In this document: positions 41,474 through 54,500 of the stretch, piece by piece
Numbering within the stretch: position 1 is the first letter of the stretch
Layout: each line of letters starts with the position of its first letter
Source: Maratus speciosus
Lineage: Eukaryota > Arthropoda > Arachnida > Araneae > Salticidae
Direction of reading: 5' to 3'
Length of the DNA stretch: 64,000 nucleotides
Assembly (NCBI GenBank): GCA_963932465.1
Contig: CAWVRF010001043.1
Span: 124,001 to 188,000, forward strand
The notes under the pieces: model-generated
The model's input: only the letters and a program-made list of their open reading frames with translations
Database searches by the model: none
Told to the model about the DNA's origin: nothing
Made by a program: the position numbers and the translations under genes

Positions 41474-42933
41474 AAAATTTATGAATTGAATTCCGGTGCA
41501 GGGCTGAAAATTAATTTCTTAATAAATAATAAAGCGAAACCGAATATATTGTTTCAACCTTCATAGCATTGTTAGAAAATTCATCACAAAGAGTTACCGC
41601 ATATAAAACACGCAATATTTATGAACTGAATTCCGGTGCAGGGCTGAAAATTAATTTCTTAATAAATAATAAAGCGAAACCGAATATATTGTTTCAACAA
41701 TCAAAGCATTGTTAGAAAATTCATCAGAAAGAGTTACCGCATATAAAACACGCAATATTTATGAATTGAATTCCGGTACAGGGCTGAAAATTAATTTCTT
41801 AATAAATAATAAAGCGAAACCGAATATATTGTTTCAACAATCAGAGCATTGTTAGAAAATTCATCAGAAAGAGTTACCGCATATAAAACACGCAATATTT
41901 ATGAATTGAATTCCGGTGCAGGGCTGAAAATTAATTTCTTGATAAATAATAAAGCGTAACCGAATATATTGTTTCAACAATCAAAGCATTGTTAGAAAAT
42001 TCATCAGAAAGAGTTACCGCATATAAAACACGCAATATTTATGAATTGAATTCCGGTGCAGGGCTGAAAATTAATTTCTTAATAAATAATAAAGCGAAAC
42101 CGAATATATTGTTTCAACAATCAAAGCATTGTTAGAAAATTCATCAGAAAGAGTTACTGCATATAAAACAAGCAATATTTATGAATTGAATTCCGGTGCA
42201 CCGCTGAAAATTAATTTCTTAATAAATAATAAAGCGAAACCGAATATATTGTTTCAACAATCAAAGCATTGTTAGAAAATTCATCAGAAAGAGTTACCGC
42301 ATATAAAACACGCAATATTTATGAATTGAATTCCTGTGCAGGGCTGAAAATTCATTTCTTAATAAATAATAAAGCGAAACCGAATATATTGTTTCAACAA
42401 TCAAAGCATTGTTAGAAAATTCATCAGAAAGAGTTACTGCATATAAAACACGCAATATTTATGAATTGAATTCCGGTGCACCGCTGAAAATTAATTTCTT
42501 AATAAATAATAAAGCGAAACCGAATATATTGTTTCAACAATCAAAGCATTGTTAGAAAATTCATCAGAAAGATTTACCGCATGTAAAACACGCAATATTT
42601 ATGAATTGAATTCCGGTGCAGGGCTGAAAATTAATTTCTTAATAAATAATAAAGCGAAACCGAATATATTGTTTCAACAATCAAAGCATTGTTAGAAAAT
42701 TCATCAGAAAGAGTTACCGCATATAAAACACGCAATATTTATGAACTGAATTCCGGTGCAGGGCTCAAAATTAATTTCTTAGTAAATAATAAAGCGAAAC
42801 CGAATATATTGTTTAAACAATCAAAGCATTGTTAGAAAATTCATCAGAAAGAGTTACCGCATATAAAACACGCAATATTTATGAATTGAATTTCGGTGCA
42901 CCGCTGAAAATTAATTTCTTAATAAATAATAAA

Positions 42934-42952
42934 GCGAAATCGTACGTTTCGC
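42934..42952 (+). other. Deletion junction with hairpin-forming insert, copy 3
   Basis: Same 10-bp insert and breakpoints, 1,479 bp (11 x 140 minus 61) after copy 2. The F monomer that follows reads catagcactg instead of catagcattg, a change shared only with the junction at 52,813. Confidence 0.95.
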
Positions 42953-44020
42953 AAAATTTATGAATTGAATTCCGGTGCAGGGCTGAAAATTAATTTCTTA
43001 ATAAATAATAAAGCGAAACCGAATATATTGTTTCAACCTTCATAGCACTGTTAGAAAATTCATCACAAAGAGTTACCGCATATAAAACACGCAATATTTA
43101 TGAACTGAATTCCGGTGCAGGGCTGAAAATTAATTTCTTAATAAATAATAAAGCGAAACCGAATATATTGTTTCAACAATCAAAGCATTGTTAGAAAATT
43201 CATCAGAAAGAGTTACCGCATATAAAACACGCAATATTTATGAATTGAATTCCGGTACAGGGCTGAAAATTAATTTCTTAATAAATAATAAAGCGAAACC
43301 GAATATATTGTTTCAACAATCAGAGCATTGTTAGAAAATTCATCAGAAAGAGTTACCGCATATAAAACACGCAATATTTATGAATTGAATTCCGGTGCGG
43401 GGCTGAAAATTAATTTCTTGATAAATAATAAAGCGAAACCGAATATATTGTTTCAACAATCAAAGCATTGTTAGAAAATTCATCAGAAAGAGTTACCGCA
43501 TATAAAACACGCAATATTTATGAATTGAATTCCGGTGCAGGGCTGAAAATTAATTTCTTAATAAATAATAAAGCGAAACCGAATATATTGTTTCAACAAT
43601 CAAAGCATTGTTAGAAAATTCATCAGAAAGAGTTACTGCATATAAAACAAGCAATATTTATGAATTGAATTCCGGTGCACCGCTGAAAATTAATTTCTTA
43701 ATAAATAATAAAGCGAAACCGAATATATTGTTTCAACAATCAAAGCATTGTTAGAAAATTCATCAGAAAGATTTACCGCATGTAAAACACGCAATATTTA
43801 TGAATTGAATTCCGGTGCAGGGCTGAAAATTAATTTCTTAATAAATAATAAAGCGAAACCGAATATATTGTTTCAACAATCAAAGCATTGTTAGAAAATT
43901 CATCAGAAAGATTTACCGCATGTAAAACACGCAATATTTATGAATTGAATTCCGGTGCAGGGCTGAAAATTAATTTCTTAATAAATAATAAAGCGAAACC
44001 GAATATATTGTTTCAACAAT

Positions 44021-45280
44021 CAAAGCATTGTTAGAAAATTCATCAGAAAGAGTTACCGCATATAAAACACGCAATATTTATGAACTGAATTCCGGTGCAG
44101 GGCTCAAAATTAATTTCTTAGTAAATAATAAAGCGAAACCGAATATATTGTTTAAACAATCAAAGCATTGTTAGAAAATTCATCAGAAAGAGTTACCGCA
44201 TATAAAACACGCAATATTTATGAATTGAATTTCGGTGCACCGCTGAAAATTAATTTCTTAATAAATAATAAAGCGAAACCGAATATATTGTTTCAACAAT
44301 CAAAGTATTGTTAGAAAATTCATCAGAAAGAGTTACCGCATATAAAACACGCAAAATTTATGAATTGAATTCCGGTGCAGGGCTGAAAATTAATTTCTTA
44401 ATAAATAATAAAGCGAAACCGAATATATTGTTTCAACCTTCATAGCATTGTTAGAAAATTCATCACAAAGAGTTACCGCATATAAAACACGCAATATTTA
44501 TGAACTGAATTCCGGTGCAGGGCTGAAAATTAATTTCTTAATAAATAATAAAGCGAAACCGAATATATTGTTTCAACAATCAAAGCATTGTTAGAAAATT
44601 CATCAGAAAGAGTTACCGCATATAAAACACGCAATATTTATGAATTGAATTCCGGTACAGGGCTGAAAATTAATTTCTTAATAAATAATAAAGCGAAACC
44701 GAATATATTGTTTCAACAATCAGAGCATTGTTAGAAAATTCATCAGAAAGAGTTACCGCATATAAAACACGCAATATTTATGAATTGAATTCCGGTGCAG
44801 GGCTGAAAATTAATTTCTTGATAAATAATAAAGCGAAACCGAATATATTGTTTCAACAATCAAAGCATTGTTAGAAAATTCATCAGAATGAGTTACCGCA
44901 TATAAAACACGCAATATTTATGAATTGAATTCCGGTGCAGGGCTGAAAATTAATTTCTTAATAAATAATAAAGCGAAACCGAATATATTGTTTCAACAAT
45001 CAAAGCATTGTTAGAAAATTCATCAGAAAGAGTTACTGCATATAAAACAAGCAATATTTATGAATTGAATTCCGGTGCACCGCTGAAAATTAATTTCTTA
45101 ATAAATAATAAAGCGAAACCGAATATATTGTTTTAACAATCAAAGCATTGTTAGAAAATTCATCAGAAAGATTTACCGCATGTAAAACACGCAATATTTA
45201 TGAATTGAATTCCGGTGCAGGGCTGAAAATTAATTTCTTAATAAATAATAAAGCGAAACCGAATATATTGTTTCAACAAT
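44021..45280 (+). repeat. Nine-monomer higher-order repeat, type order C-D-E-F-G-H-I-J-K (1,260 bp)
   Basis: This is the cleanest example of the core higher-order unit. Monomers start at 44,021 (C), 44,161 (D), 44,301 (E), 44,441 (F), 44,581 (G), 44,721 (H), 44,861 (I), 45,001 (J) and 45,141 (K). A new C follows at 45,281. The same order appears at 841-2,100, followed by a second K at 2,101, and around 7,969-9,228. An eight-monomer version that lacks one of H/I lies at 27,264-28,383. Because the order is the same in both halves of the array, the 9-mer probably predates the larger duplications. Confidence 0.9.
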
Positions 45281-48200
45281 CAAAGCATTGTTAGAAAATT
45301 CATCAGAAAGAGTTACCGCATATAAAACACGCAATATTTATGAACTGAATTCCGGTGCAGGGCTCAAAATTAATTTCTTAGTAAATAATAAAGCGAAACC
45401 GAATATATTGTTTAAACAATCAAAGCATTGTTAGAAAATTCATCAGAAAGAGTTACCGCATATAAAACACGCAGTATTTATGAATTGAATTCCGGTGCAG
45501 GGCTGAAAATTAATTTCTTAATAAATAATAGAGCGAAACCGAATATATTGTTTCAACAATCAAAGCATTGTTAGAAAATTCATCAGAAAGAGTTACCGCA
45601 TATAAAACACGCAATATTTATGAATTGAATTCCGGTGCAGGGCTGAAAATTAATTTCTTAATAAATAATAAAGCGAAACCGAATATATTGTTTCAACAAT
45701 CAAAGCATTGTTAGAAAATTCATCAGAAAGATTTACCGCATATAAAACACGCAATATTTATGAATTGAATTCCGGTGCAGGGCTGAAAATTAATTTCTTA
45801 ATAAATAATAAAGCAAAACAGAATATATTGTTTCAACAATCAAAGCATTGTTAGAAAATTCATCAGAAAGAGTTACCGCATATAAAACATGCAATATTTA
45901 TGAATTGAATTCCGGTGCAGGGCTGAAAATTAATTTCTTAGTAAATAATAAAGCGAAACCGAATATATTGTTTAAACAATCAAAGCATTGTTAGAAAATT
46001 CATCAAAAAGAGTTACCGCATATAAAACACGCAATATTTATGAATTGAATTTCGGTGCACCGCTGAAAATTAATTTCTTAATAAATAATAAAGCGAAACC
46101 GAATATATTTTTTCAACAATCAAAGTATTGTTAGAAAATTCATCAGAAAGAGTTACCGCATATAAAACACGCAATATTTATGAACTGAATTCCGGTGCAG
46201 GGCTCAAAATCAATTTCTTAGTAAATAATAAAGCGAAACCGAATATATAGTTTAAACAATCAAAGCATTGTTAGAAAATTCATCAGAAAGAGTTACCGCA
46301 TATAAAACACGCAATATTTATGAATTGAATTCCGGTGCAGGGCTGAAAATTAATTTCTTAATAAATAATAAAGCGAAACCGAATATATTGTTTCAACAAT
46401 CAAAGCATTGTTAGAAAATTCATCAGAAAGAGTTACCGCATATAAAACACGCAATATTTACGAATTGAATCCCGGTGCAGGGCTCAAAATTAATTTCGTA
46501 ATAAATAATAAAGCGAAACCGAATATATTGTTTCAACAATCAAAGCATTGTTAGAAAATTCATCAGAAAGAGTTACCGCATATAAAACACGCAATATTTA
46601 TGAATTGAATTCCGGTGCAGGGCTGAAAATTAATTTCTTAATAAATAATAAAGCGAAACCGAATATATTGTTTCAACAATCAAAGCATTGTTAGAAAATT
46701 CATCAGAAAGAGTTACTGCATATAAAACAAGCAATATTTATGAATTGAATTCCGGTGCACCGCTGAAAATTAATTTCTTAATAAATAATAAAGCGAAACC
46801 GAATATATTGTTTCAACAATCAAAGCATTGTTAGAAAATTCATCAGAAAGAGTTACCGCATATAAAACACGCAATATTTATGAATTGAATTCCGGTGCAG
46901 GGCTGAAAATTAATTTCTTAATAAATAATAAAGCGAAACCGAATATATTGTTTCAACAATCAAAGCATTGTTAGAAAATTCATCAGAAAGAGTTACCGCA
47001 TATAAAACACGCAATATTTATGAACTGAATTCCGGTGCAGGGCTCAAAATTAATTTCTTAGTAAATAATAAAGCGAAACCGAATATATTGTTTAAACAAT
47101 CAAAGCATTGTTAGAAAATTCATCAGAAAGAGTTACCGCATATAAAACACGCAATATTTATGAATTGAATTCCGGTGCAGGGCTGAAAATTAATTTCTTA
47201 ATAAATAATAAAGCGAAACCGAATATATTGTTTCAACAATCAAAGCATTGTTAGAAAATTCATCAGAAAGAGTTACTGCATATAAAACAAGCAATATTTA
47301 TGAATTGAATTCCGGTGCACCGCTGAAAATTAATTTCTTAATAAATAATAAAGCGAAACCGAATATATTGTTTCAACAATCAAAGCATTGTTAGAAAATT
47401 CATCAGAAAGATTTACCGCATGTAAAACACGCAATATTTATGAATTGAATTCCGGTGCAGGGCTGAAAATTAATTTCTTAATAAATAATAAAGCGAAACC
47501 GAATATATTGTTTCAACAATCAAAGCATTGTTAGAAAATTCATCAGAAAGAGTTACCGCATATAAAACACGCAATATTTATGAACTGAATTCCGGTGCAG
47601 GGCTCAAAATTAATTTCTTAGTAAATAATAAAGCGAAACCGAATATATTGTTTAAACAATCAAAGCATTGTTAGAAAATTCATCAGAAAGAGTTACCGCA
47701 TATAAAACACGCAATATTTATGAACTGAATTCCGGTGCAGGGCTCAAAATTAACTTCTTAGTAAATAATAAAGCGAAACCGAATATATTGTTTCAACAAT
47801 AAAAGCATTGTTAGAAAATTCATCAGAAAGAGTTACCGCATATAAAACACGCAATATTTATGAATTGAATTTCGGTGCACCGCTGAAAATTAATTTCTTA
47901 ATAAATAATAAAGCGAAACCGAATATATTGTTTCAACAATCAAAGTATTGTTAGAAAATTCATCAAAAAGAGTTACCGCATATAAAACACGCAAAATTTA
48001 TGAATTGAATTCCGGTGCAGGGCTGAAAATTAATTTCTTGATAAATAATAAAGCGAAACCGAATATATTGTTTCAACAATCAAAGCATTGTTAGAAAATT
48101 CATCAGAAAGAGTTTCCGCATATAAAACACGCAATATTTATGAATTGAATTCCGGTGCAGGGCTGAAAATTCATTTCTTAATAAATAATAAAGCGAAACC

Positions 48201-51200
48201 GATTATATTGTTTCAACAATCAAAGCATTGTTAGAAAATTCATCAGAAAGAGTTACTGCATATAAAACACGCAATATTTATGAATTGAATTCCGGTGCAC
48301 CGCTGAAAATTAATTTCTTAATAAATAATAAAGCGAAACCGAATATATTGTTTCAACAATCAAAGCATTGTTAGAAAATTCATCAGAAAGATTTACCGCA
48401 TGTAAAACACGCAATATTTATGAATTGAATTCCGGTGCAGGGCTGAAAATTAATTTCTTAATAAATAATAAAGCGAAACCGAATATATTGTTTCAACAAT
48501 CAAAGCATTGTTAGAAAATTCATCAGAAAGAGTTACCGCATATAAAACACGCAATATTTATGAACTGAATTCCGGTGCAGGGCTCAAAATTAATTTCTTA
48601 GTAAATAATAAAGCGAAACCGAATATATTGTTTAAACAATCAAAGCATTGTTAGAAAATTCATCAGAAAGAGTTACCGCATATAAAACACGCAATATTTA
48701 TGAATTGAATTTCGGTGCACCGCTGAAAATTAATTTCTTAATAAATAATAAAGCGAAACCGAATATATTGTTTCAACAATCAAAGTATTGTTAGAAAATT
48801 CATCAGAAAGAGTTACCGCATATAAAACACGCAAAATTTATGAATTGAATTCCGGTGCAGGGCTGAAAATTAATTTCTTAATAAATAATAAAGCGAAACC
48901 GAATATATTGTTTCAACCTTCATAGCATTGTTAGAAAGTTCATCACAAAGAGTTACCGCATATAAAACACGCAATATTTATGAACTGAATTCCGGTGCAG
49001 GGCTGAAAATTAATTTCTTAATAAATAATAAAGCGAAACCGAATATATTGTTTCAACAATCAAAGCATTGTTAGAAAATTCATCAGAAAGAGTTACCGCA
49101 TATAAAACACGCAATATTTATGAATTGAATTCCGGTACAGGGCTGAAAATTAATTTCTTAATAAATAATAAAGCGAAACCGAATATATTGTTTCAACAAT
49201 CAGAGCATTGTTAGAAAATTCATCAGAAAGAGTTACCGCATATAAAACACGCAATATTTATGAATTGAATTCCGGTGCAGGGCTGAAAATTAATTTCTTG
49301 ATAAATAATAAAGCGAAACCGAATATATTGTTTCAACAATCAAAGCATTGTTAGAAAATTCATCAGAAAGAGTTACCGCATATAAAACACGCAATATTTA
49401 TGAATTGAATTCCGGTGCAGGGCTGAAAATTAATTTCTTAATAAATAATAAAGCGAAACCGAATATATTGTTTCAACAATCAAAGCATTGTTAGAAAATT
49501 CATCAGAAAGAGTTACTGCATATAAAACAAGCAATATTTATGAATTGAATTCCGGTGCACCGCTGAAAATTAATTTCTTAATAAATAATAAAGCGAAACC
49601 GAATATATTGTTTCAACAATCAAAGCATTGTTAGAAAATTCATCAGAAAGAGTTACCGCATATAAAACACGCAATATTTATGAATTGAATTCCGGTGCAG
49701 GGCTGAAAATTAATTTCTTAGTAAATAATAAAGCGAAACCGAATATATTGTTTAAACAATCAAAGCATTGTTAGAAAATTCATCAAAAAGAGTTACCGCA
49801 TATAAAACACGCAATATTTATGAATTGAATTTCGGTGCACCGCTGAAAATTAATTTCTTAATAAATAATAAAGCGAAACCGAATATATTGTTTCAACAAT
49901 CAAAGCATTGTTAGAAAATTCATCAGAAAGATTTACCGCATATAAAACACGCAATATTTATGAATTGAATTCCGGTGCAGGGCTGAAAATTAATTTCTTA
50001 ATAAATAATAAAGCGAAACCGAATATATTGTTTCAACAATCAAAGCATTGTTAGAAAATTCATCAGAAAGAGTTACTGCATATAAAACAAGCAATATTTA
50101 TGAATTGAATTCCGGTGCACCGCTGAAAATTAATTTCTTAATAAATAATAAAGCGAAACCGAATATATTGTTTCAACAATCAAAGCATTGTTAGAAAATT
50201 CATCAGAAAGAGTTACCGCATATAAAACACGCAATATTTATGAATTGAATTCCGGTGCAGGGCTGAAAATTAATTTCTTAATAAATAATAAAGCGAAACC
50301 GAATATATTGTTTCAACAATCAAAGCATTGTTAGAAAATTCATCAGAAAGATTTACCGCATATAAAACACGCAATATTTATGAATTGAATTCCGGTGCAG
50401 GGCTGAAAATTAATTTCTTAATAAATAATAAAGCAAAACAGAATATATTGTTTCAACAATCAAAGCATTGTTAGAAAATTCATCAGAAAGAGTTACCGCA
50501 TATAAAACATGCAATATTTATGAATTGAATCCCGGTGCAGGGCTCAAAATTAATTTCTTAGTAAATAATAAAGCGAAACCGAATATATTGTTTAAACAAT
50601 CAAAGCATTGTTAGAAAATTCATCAAAAAGAGTTACCGCATATAAAACACGCAATATTTATGAATTGAATTTCGGTGCACCGCTGAAAATTAATTTCTTA
50701 ATAAATAATAAAGCGAAACCGAATATATTTTTTCAACAATCAAAGTATTGTTAGAAAATTCATCAGAAAGAGTTACCGCATATAAAACACGCAATATTTA
50801 TGAATTGAATTCCGGTGCAGGGCTGAAAATTAATTTCTTAATAAATAATAAAGCGAAACCGAATATATTGTTTCAACAATCAAAGCATTGTTAGAAAATT
50901 CATCAGAAAGAGTTACCGCATATAAAACACGCAATATTTACAAATTGAATCCCGGTGCAGGGCTCAAAATTAATTTCGTAATAAATAATAAAGCGAAACC
51001 GAATATATTGTTTCAACAATCAAAGCATTGTTAGAAAATTCATCAGAAAGAGTTACCGCATATAAAACACGCAATATTTATGAATTGAATTCCGGTGCAG
51101 GGCTGAAAATTAATTTCTTAATAAATAATAAAGCGAAACCGAATATATTGTTTCAACAATCAAAGCATTGTTAGAAAATTCATCAGAAAGAGTTACTGCA

Positions 51201-51580
51201 TATAAAACAAGCAATATTTATGAATTGAATTCCGGTGCACCGCTGAAAATTAATTTCTTAATAAATAATAAAGCGAAACCGAATATATTGTTTCAACAAT
51301 CAAAGCATTGTTAGAAAATTCATCAGAAAGAGTTACCGCATATAAAACACGCAATATTTATGAATTGAATTCCGGTGCAGGGCTGAAAATTAATTTCTTA
51401 ATAAATAATAAAGCGAAACCGAATATATTGTTTCAACAATCAAAGCATTGTTAGAAAATTCATCAGAAAGAGTTACCGCATATAAAACACGCAATATTTA
51501 TGAACTGAATTCCGGTGCAGGGCTCAAAATTAATTTCTTAGTAAATAATAAAGCGAAACCGAATATATTGTTTAAACAAT

Positions 51581-54500
51581 CAAAGCATTGTTAGAAAATT
51601 CATCAGAAAGAGTTACCGCATATAAAACACGCAATATTTATGAATTGAATTCCGGTACAGGGCTGAAAATTAATTTCTTAATAAATAATAAAGCGAAACC
51701 GAATATATTGTTTCAACAATCAGAGCATTGTTAGAAAATTCATCAGAAAGAGTTACCGCATATAAAACACGCAATATTTATGAATTGAATTCCGGTGCAG
51801 GGCTGAAAATTAATTTCTTGATAAATAATAAAGCGTAACCGAATATATTGTTTCAACAATCAAAGCATTGTTAGAAAATTCATCAGAAAGAGTTACCGCA
51901 TATAAAACACGCAATATTTATGAATTGAATTCCGGTGCAGGGCTGAAAATTAATTTCTTAATAAATAATAAAGCGAAACCGAATATATTGTTTCAACAAT
52001 CAAAGCATTGTTAGAAAATTCATCAGAAAGAGTTACTGCATATAAAACAAGCAATATTTATGAATTGAATTCCGGTGCACCGCTGAAAATTAATTTCTTA
52101 ATAAATAATAAAGCGAAACCGAATATATTGTTTCAACAATCAAAGCATTGTTAGAAAATTCATCAGAAAGAGTTACCGCATATAAAACACGCAATATTTA
52201 TGAATTGAATTCCTGTGCAGGGCTGAAAATTCATTTCTTAATAAATAATAAAGCGAAACCGAATATATTGTTTCAACAATCAAAGCATTGTTAGAAAATT
52301 CATCAGAAAGAGTTACTGCATATAAAACACGCAATATTTATGAATTGAATTCCGGTGCACCGCTGAAAATTAATTTCTTAATAAATAATAAAGCGAAACC
52401 GAATATATTGTTTCAACAATCAAAGCATTGTTAGAAAATTCATCAGAAAGATTTACCGCATGTAAAACACGCAATATTTATGAATTGAATTCCGGTGCAG
52501 GGCTGAAAATTAATTTCTTAATAAATAATAAAGCGAAACCGAATATATTGTTTCAACAATCAAAGCATTGTTAGAAAATTCATCAGAAAGAGTTACCGCA
52601 TATAAAACACGCAATATTTATGAACTGAATTCCGGTGCAGGGCTCAAAATTAATTTCTTAGTAAATAATAAAGCGAAACCGAATATATTGTTTAAACAAT
52701 CAAAGCATTGTTAGAAAATTCATCAGAAAGAGTTACCGCATATAAAACACGCAATATTTATGAATTGAATTTCGGTGCACCGCTGAAAATTAATTTCTTA
52801 ATAAATAATAAAGCGAAATCGTACGTTTCGCAAAATTTATGAATTGAATTCCGGTGCAGGGCTGAAAATTAATTTCTTAATAAATAATAAAGCGAAACCG
52901 AATATATTGTTTCAACCTTCATAGCACTGTTAGAAAATTCATCACAAAGAGTTACCGCATATAAAACACGCAATATTTATGAACTGAATTCCGGTGCAGG
53001 GCTGAAAATTAATTTCTTAATAAATAATAAAGCGAAACCGAATATATTGTTTCAACAATCAAAGCATTGTTAGAAAATTCATCAGAAAGAGTTACCGCAT
53101 ATAAAACACGCAATATTTATGAATTGAATTCCGGTACAGGGCTGAAAATTAATTTCTTAATAAATAATAAAGCGAAACCGAATATATTGTTTCAACAATC
53201 AGAGCATTGTTAGAAAATTCATCAGAAAGAGTTACCGCATATAAAACACGCAATATTTATGAATTGAATTCCGGTGCGGGGCTGAAAATTAATTTCTTGA
53301 TAAATAATAAAGCGAAACCGAATATATTGTTTCAACAATCAAAGCATTGTTAGAAAATTCATCAGAAAGAGTTACCGCATATAAAACACGCAATATTTAT
53401 GAATTGAATTCCGGTGCAGGGCTGAAAATTAATTTCTTAATAAATAATAAAGCGAAACCGAATATATTGTTTCAACAATCAAAGCATTGTTAGAAAATTC
53501 ATCAGAAAGAGTTACTGCATATAAAACAAGCAATATTTATGAATTGAATTCCGGTGCACCGCTGAAAATTAATTTCTTAATAAATAATAAAGCGAAACCG
53601 AATATATTGTTTCAACAATCAAAGCATTGTTAGAAAATTCATCAGAAAGATTTACCGCATGTAAAACACGCAATATTTATGAATTGAATTCCGGTGCAGG
53701 GCTGAAAATTAATTTCTTAATAAATAATAAAGCGAAACCGAATATATTGTTTCAACAATCAAAGCATTGTTAGAAAATTCATCAGAAAGATTTACCGCAT
53801 GTAAAACACGCAATATTTATGAATTGAATTCCGGTGCAGGGCTGAAAATTAATTTCTTAATAAATAATAAAGCGAAACCGAATATATTGTTTCAACAATC
53901 AAAGCATTGTTAGAAAATTCATCAGAAAGAGTTACCGCATATAAAACACGCAATATTTATGAACTGAATTCCGGTGCAGGGCTCAAAATTAATTTCTTAG
54001 TAAATAATAAAGCGAAACCGAATATATTGTTTAAACAATCAAAGCATTGTTAGAAAATTCATCAGAAAGAGTTACCGCATATAAAACACGCAATATTTAT
54101 GAATTGAATTTCGGTGCACCGCTGAAAATTAATTTCTTAATAAATAATAAAGCGAAACCGAATATATTGTTTCAACAATCAAAGTATTGTTAGAAAATTC
54201 ATCAGAAAGAGTTACCGCATATAAAACACGCAAAATTTATGAATTGAATTCCGGTGCAGGGCTGAAAATTAATTTCTTAATAAATAATAAAGCGAAACCG
54301 AATATATTGTTTCAACCTTCATAGCATTGTTAGAAAATTCATCACAAAGAGTTACCGCATATAAAACACGCAATATTTATGAACTGAATTCCGGTGCAGG
54401 GCTGAAAATTAATTTCTTAATAAATAATAAAGCGAAACCGAATATATTGTTTCAACAATCAAAGCATTGTTAGAAAATTCATCAGAAAGAGTTACCGCAT

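Larger units (their letters stand above)
39855..42952 (+). repeat. Tandem units of 1,619 and 1,479 bp bounded by the hairpin junction
   Basis: Between successive junctions the order is (truncated E), F, G, H, I, J, near-consensus with cctgtgcag and aattcatttc, J-like, K, C, D. The first unit carries an extra C-like monomer. The junction came with this whole block each time, so it marks one amplified lineage. Confidence 0.85.
41702..51580 (+). repeat. 9,879-bp tandem unit, copy 1 (71 monomer periods minus 61 bp)
   Basis: The unit begins with a G monomer (ggtacagg) and ends with C. It holds one hairpin junction (42,934), a K-K doublet, one core 9-mer, a run of L-N-O-P-Q-S monomers and a second 9-mer-like run. 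Private markers shared with copy 2 at exactly 9,879 bp are aagcgtaacc (41,95x), catagcactg (43,041), gtgcggggc (43,39x), cagaatgag (44,884), gttttaac (45,13x), aatagagcg (45,52x), caataaaag (47,79x), gagtttccg (48,11x), gattatattg (48,201), gaaagttcat (48,93x) and ttacaaattg (50,93x). Confidence 0.92.
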
